Below, piece by piece: positions 62,287 through 64,000 of a stretch of 64,000 nt of DNA. The stretch lies in the NCBI RefSeq assembly GCF_006715305.1, contig NZ_VFMY01000001.1, positions 124,001 through 188,000 on the forward strand. Reading direction: 5' to 3'. Source of the stretch: Arthrobacter sp. SLBN-100 (GTDB lineage: Bacteria > Actinomycetota > Actinomycetes > Actinomycetales > Micrococcaceae). A model generated the notes under the pieces. That model ran no database searches and was not told the DNA's origin. It saw only the letters and a list, made by a program, of their open reading frames with translations. Positions within the stretch are counted from its first letter, which is position 1; each line of letters starts with the position of its first letter. The translations under genes were made by a program, and so were the position numbers.

Positions 62287-63662
62287 TTGCAAAGACACAA
62301 ATCCAGCCGGCACCTGCCGGAGAAGCCGGCACGGAAGTAGTGCTCGACGTCGGACCCGTGGCCCACGGCGGGCACTGCGTGGCCAGGCATGAAGGCCGCG
62401 TCATTTTTGTCCGCCACGCCATCCCCGGCGAGAAGGTACGGGCCCGGCTGACGGACGCTGACGAGAAGGCCAAGTTCTGGCGCGCCGACACAGTGGACGT
62501 CCTCGAAGCCTCGCCGGACCGCGTGGACCATTTCTGGCATGCGGCGGATTCACGCCGTGCCTGGGAGCACGGCCACCCGCCTGTGGGCGGAGCGGAGTTC
62601 GGCCACATTGCCCTGGCCCGCCAGCGCAGTCTCAAGGCAGACGTGCTCGCCGAACAGCTCAGGCGGCTCGCCGGGGTCGAGCAGTTGCCCGAAAGCTGGG
62701 CAGGTGCGTCCGTGGAAGCGGTGGGCGGAACGTCCGACGGCGGCAGCGGCCTCGGGTGGCGCACGCGAGCCAGCTTTTCGGTCACCCCCGGCGGGAAGCT
62801 GGGCATGCACGCCCACCGGTCGACGCAGATCGTCCCGGTGCGGGAGATGCCGCTGGCCACGGATGCGATCAACAACCTGCGCCTGTGGGATATCGACCTG
62901 CAGGGCGTGCACCGCGTGGAAGTGGCTGCGCCGGCCAACGGTTCCCGTCCGCTGGTGCTCCTGGCCCCGGCGGAGGGCACCAAACCCAAGCGGCTCAGTG
63001 CCATCGCGGCCCAGCTGCCCGCCGACGTATCCGTCGCGGCCTTTGATCCCGTGACGGAGGCCGTTGAGCAGTTGCGCGGACGGCTGTGGGTACAGGAATC
63101 GGCGGCCGGCCACGAATACCGGGTCACGGGCGCCGGGTTCTGGCAGATCCACCGCGACGCGCCCGGGACACTTGTGGGGGCTGTCACACAATTCCTGCAA
63201 GATGACGGGTTCCTTCACGCCGGCGCCGTGGTTGCGGATCTTTATGCGGGGGCCGGATTGTTCACGGCCGTGCTGGCCGACGCCGTGGGGGAGACCGGGT
63301 CCGTCCTCTCCGTGGAAGGCGCCCCGGGAACCAGCCGTGACGCACGAAAGAACCTGCACGCAGCGCCGCACGTCGAGATCGTCCAGGGCCGCGTCGAGCG
63401 CGTTCTCCGCCAGAAACCGCGGGATTTCGACGCCCTGCTCCTGGACCCGCCCCGGGCAGGGGCCGGGAAAGCGGTGGTGGGGCAGCTTGTGGCCTCGCAC
63501 CCGCGCGCCGTCGCCTACGTGTCCTGCGACCCGGCGTCGTTCGCCCGTGACGTGGGGTACTTCCGCCAGGCCGGCTGGGAGCTCTCGGACCTCCGGGCCT
63601 TCGACCTCTACCCCCACACCCACCACCTGGAAACGGTGGCGCTGCTGACTCCGGGTCGGTGA
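62283..63662 (+). CDS. TrmA/RumA-type SAM-dependent RNA methyltransferase
   Basis: 459 residues. A TRAM-like N-terminal OB domain (EVVLDVGPVAHGGHCVARHEGRVIFV) comes first. The RNA uridine-methyltransferase domain follows with SAM-binding VADLYAGAGLFTAVLAD, LLDPPRAGAGKAVV and the catalytic Cys in YVSCDPASFARDVGYF. It should make 5-methyluridine in rRNA or tRNA; which RNA is not evident. No iron-sulfur CxxC cluster as in RlmD is visible at the N-terminus. Translation is coupled to the KimA-like gene by an ATGA overlap; longer frames overlap that gene. Confidence 0.92.
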   Translation: MIAKTQIQPAPAGEAGTEVVLDVGPVAHGGHCVARHEGRVIFVRHAIPGEKVRARLTDADEKAKFWRADTVDVLEASPDRVDHFWHAADSRRAWEHGHPPVGGAEFGHIALARQRSLKADVLAEQLRRLAGVEQLPESWAGASVEAVGGTSDGGSGLGWRTRASFSVTPGGKLGMHAHRSTQIVPVREMPLATDAINNLRLWDIDLQGVHRVEVAAPANGSRPLVLLAPAEGTKPKRLSAIAAQLPADVSVAAFDPVTEAVEQLRGRLWVQESAAGHEYRVTGAGFWQIHRDAPGTLVGAVTQFLQDDGFLHAGAVVADLYAGAGLFTAVLADAVGETGSVLSVEGAPGTSRDARKNLHAAPHVEIVQGRVERVLRQKPRDFDALLLDPPRAGAGKAVVGQLVASHPRAVAYVSCDPASFARDVGYFRQAGWELSDLRAFDLYPHTHHLETVALLTPGR

Positions 63663-63680
63663 TGCCACCGCTGTTTTCGA

Positions 63681-63695
63681 CTACGATGGCCGTAG
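63681..63695. promoter_or_regulatory. Palindrome upstream of aconitase
   Basis: CTACG-ATGGC-CGTAG, nested within GACTAC...GTAGTC, about 135 bases before the aconitase start. It could be an operator for a dimeric repressor; aconitase is under TetR-type AcnR control in corynebacteria. Confidence 0.35.
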
Positions 63696-63827
63696 TAGTC
63701 CCACGTCGCGCTCCGTATTCACGGCCGGCCGTGTGCAATTTGCGGGCCCGGAGCTAATAAGGGCGTCCTAACTAGCAGGCGGTCAACCGCGCGACAAAGA
63801 TGAAACTGTTGCGAGAGGAGTCCTGCG

Positions 63828-64000
63828 ATGAGCACTGTGGACAGCTTCGGTTCAAAAGGCAAACTTAATGTAGCCGGAACCGAATACGAAATTTTCCGGT
63901 TGAACTCCGTTGAAGGTGCAGAAAACCTTCCGTTCAGCCTCAAGGTATTGCTTGAAAACCTGTTGAGGACCGAGGACGGCGCGAACATCACTGCCGATCA
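63828..64000 (+). CDS. acnA: Aconitate hydratase (partial, N-terminus only)
   Basis: First 57 codons of a TCA-cycle aconitase, cut by the right edge. The start [17 protein letters not shown] is followed by [28 protein letters not shown] and the beginning of [10 protein letters not shown], the standard AcnA start. GAGAGGAG lies eight bases before the ATG. Too little is present to check the iron-sulfur cysteines. Confidence 0.95.
   Translation, partial: MSTVDSFGSKGKLNVAGTEYEIFRLNSVEGAENLPFSLKVLLENLLRTEDGANITAD

Overview
The window is high-GC actinobacterial chromosome. Gene order and protein families point to the Micrococcaceae, most likely an Arthrobacter or Pseudarthrobacter. The evidence is a GlnA2-GlnE pair next to a separate GlnA1, DUF4191/DUF4192/DUF3710/DUF3159/DUF4193 proteins, SepH, a DUF222-HNH protein and a fused CydDC. 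It is almost entirely core genome: no rRNA, tRNA, CRISPR array, prophage or insertion sequence was seen.

Layout. 1-8.4 kb: a partial methionine aminopeptidase, a tiny SPOR-like protein, panB, the nitrogen pair glnA2-glnE, a VOC protein, an acetyltransferase and a lipoprotein. 8.5-13.7 kb: glnA1 (the adenylylatable glutamine synthetase that GlnE should control), three membrane proteins and lipB-lipA. 13.9-20.6 kb: a membrane Ser/Thr kinase, a TIGR01777 epimerase, a giant tricorn-like protease and OsmC. 20.8-26.4 kb: a small membrane protein, the dehydrogenase-complex E2 and E3 genes (sucB/dlaT, lpdA) and pepA. LipA/LipB would lipoylate that E2. 26.7-32.4 kb: a PAC2 protein, an MFS permease, a DUF4192 protein, the primary sigma factor and a DUF7455 zinc protein. 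32.6-45.7 kb: parE and parC flanking a BlaI/M56 regulatory pair and the cytochrome bd genes cydA-cydB-cydDC. 45.8-51.2 kb: a GNAT/acyl-CoA synthetase fusion, DUF5998, a phosphodiesterase and tdk. 51.5-55 kb: a DUF222-HNH protein and sepH. 55.2-63.7 kb: DUF4193, DUF3093, dut, DUF3710, an OB-fold protein, DUF3159, two TrkA/RCK proteins, a KimA-like potassium transporter and a TrmA-type RNA methyltransferase. As I recall, this last order matches the Rv2689c-Rv2699c region of Mycobacterium tuberculosis. The window ends at the start of aconitase.

The most interesting signal is regulatory. Three near-perfect copies of a 17-bp palindrome, TTCTAC-N5-GTAGAA, lie between the divergent blaI and cydA genes. 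A fourth copy sits 15 kb away, upstream of the predicted -10 box of a small four-helix membrane protein. This suggests a BlaI-M56 regulon that senses something other than beta-lactams and controls cytochrome bd plus an undescribed membrane protein. Other points are a SigR/SigH-type promoter candidate before rpoD, repeated leaderless-promoter architecture (-10 box 6-7 nt from the start codon), and a KimA-like transporter that would normally be annotated as an amino-acid permease but sits beside two RCK proteins.
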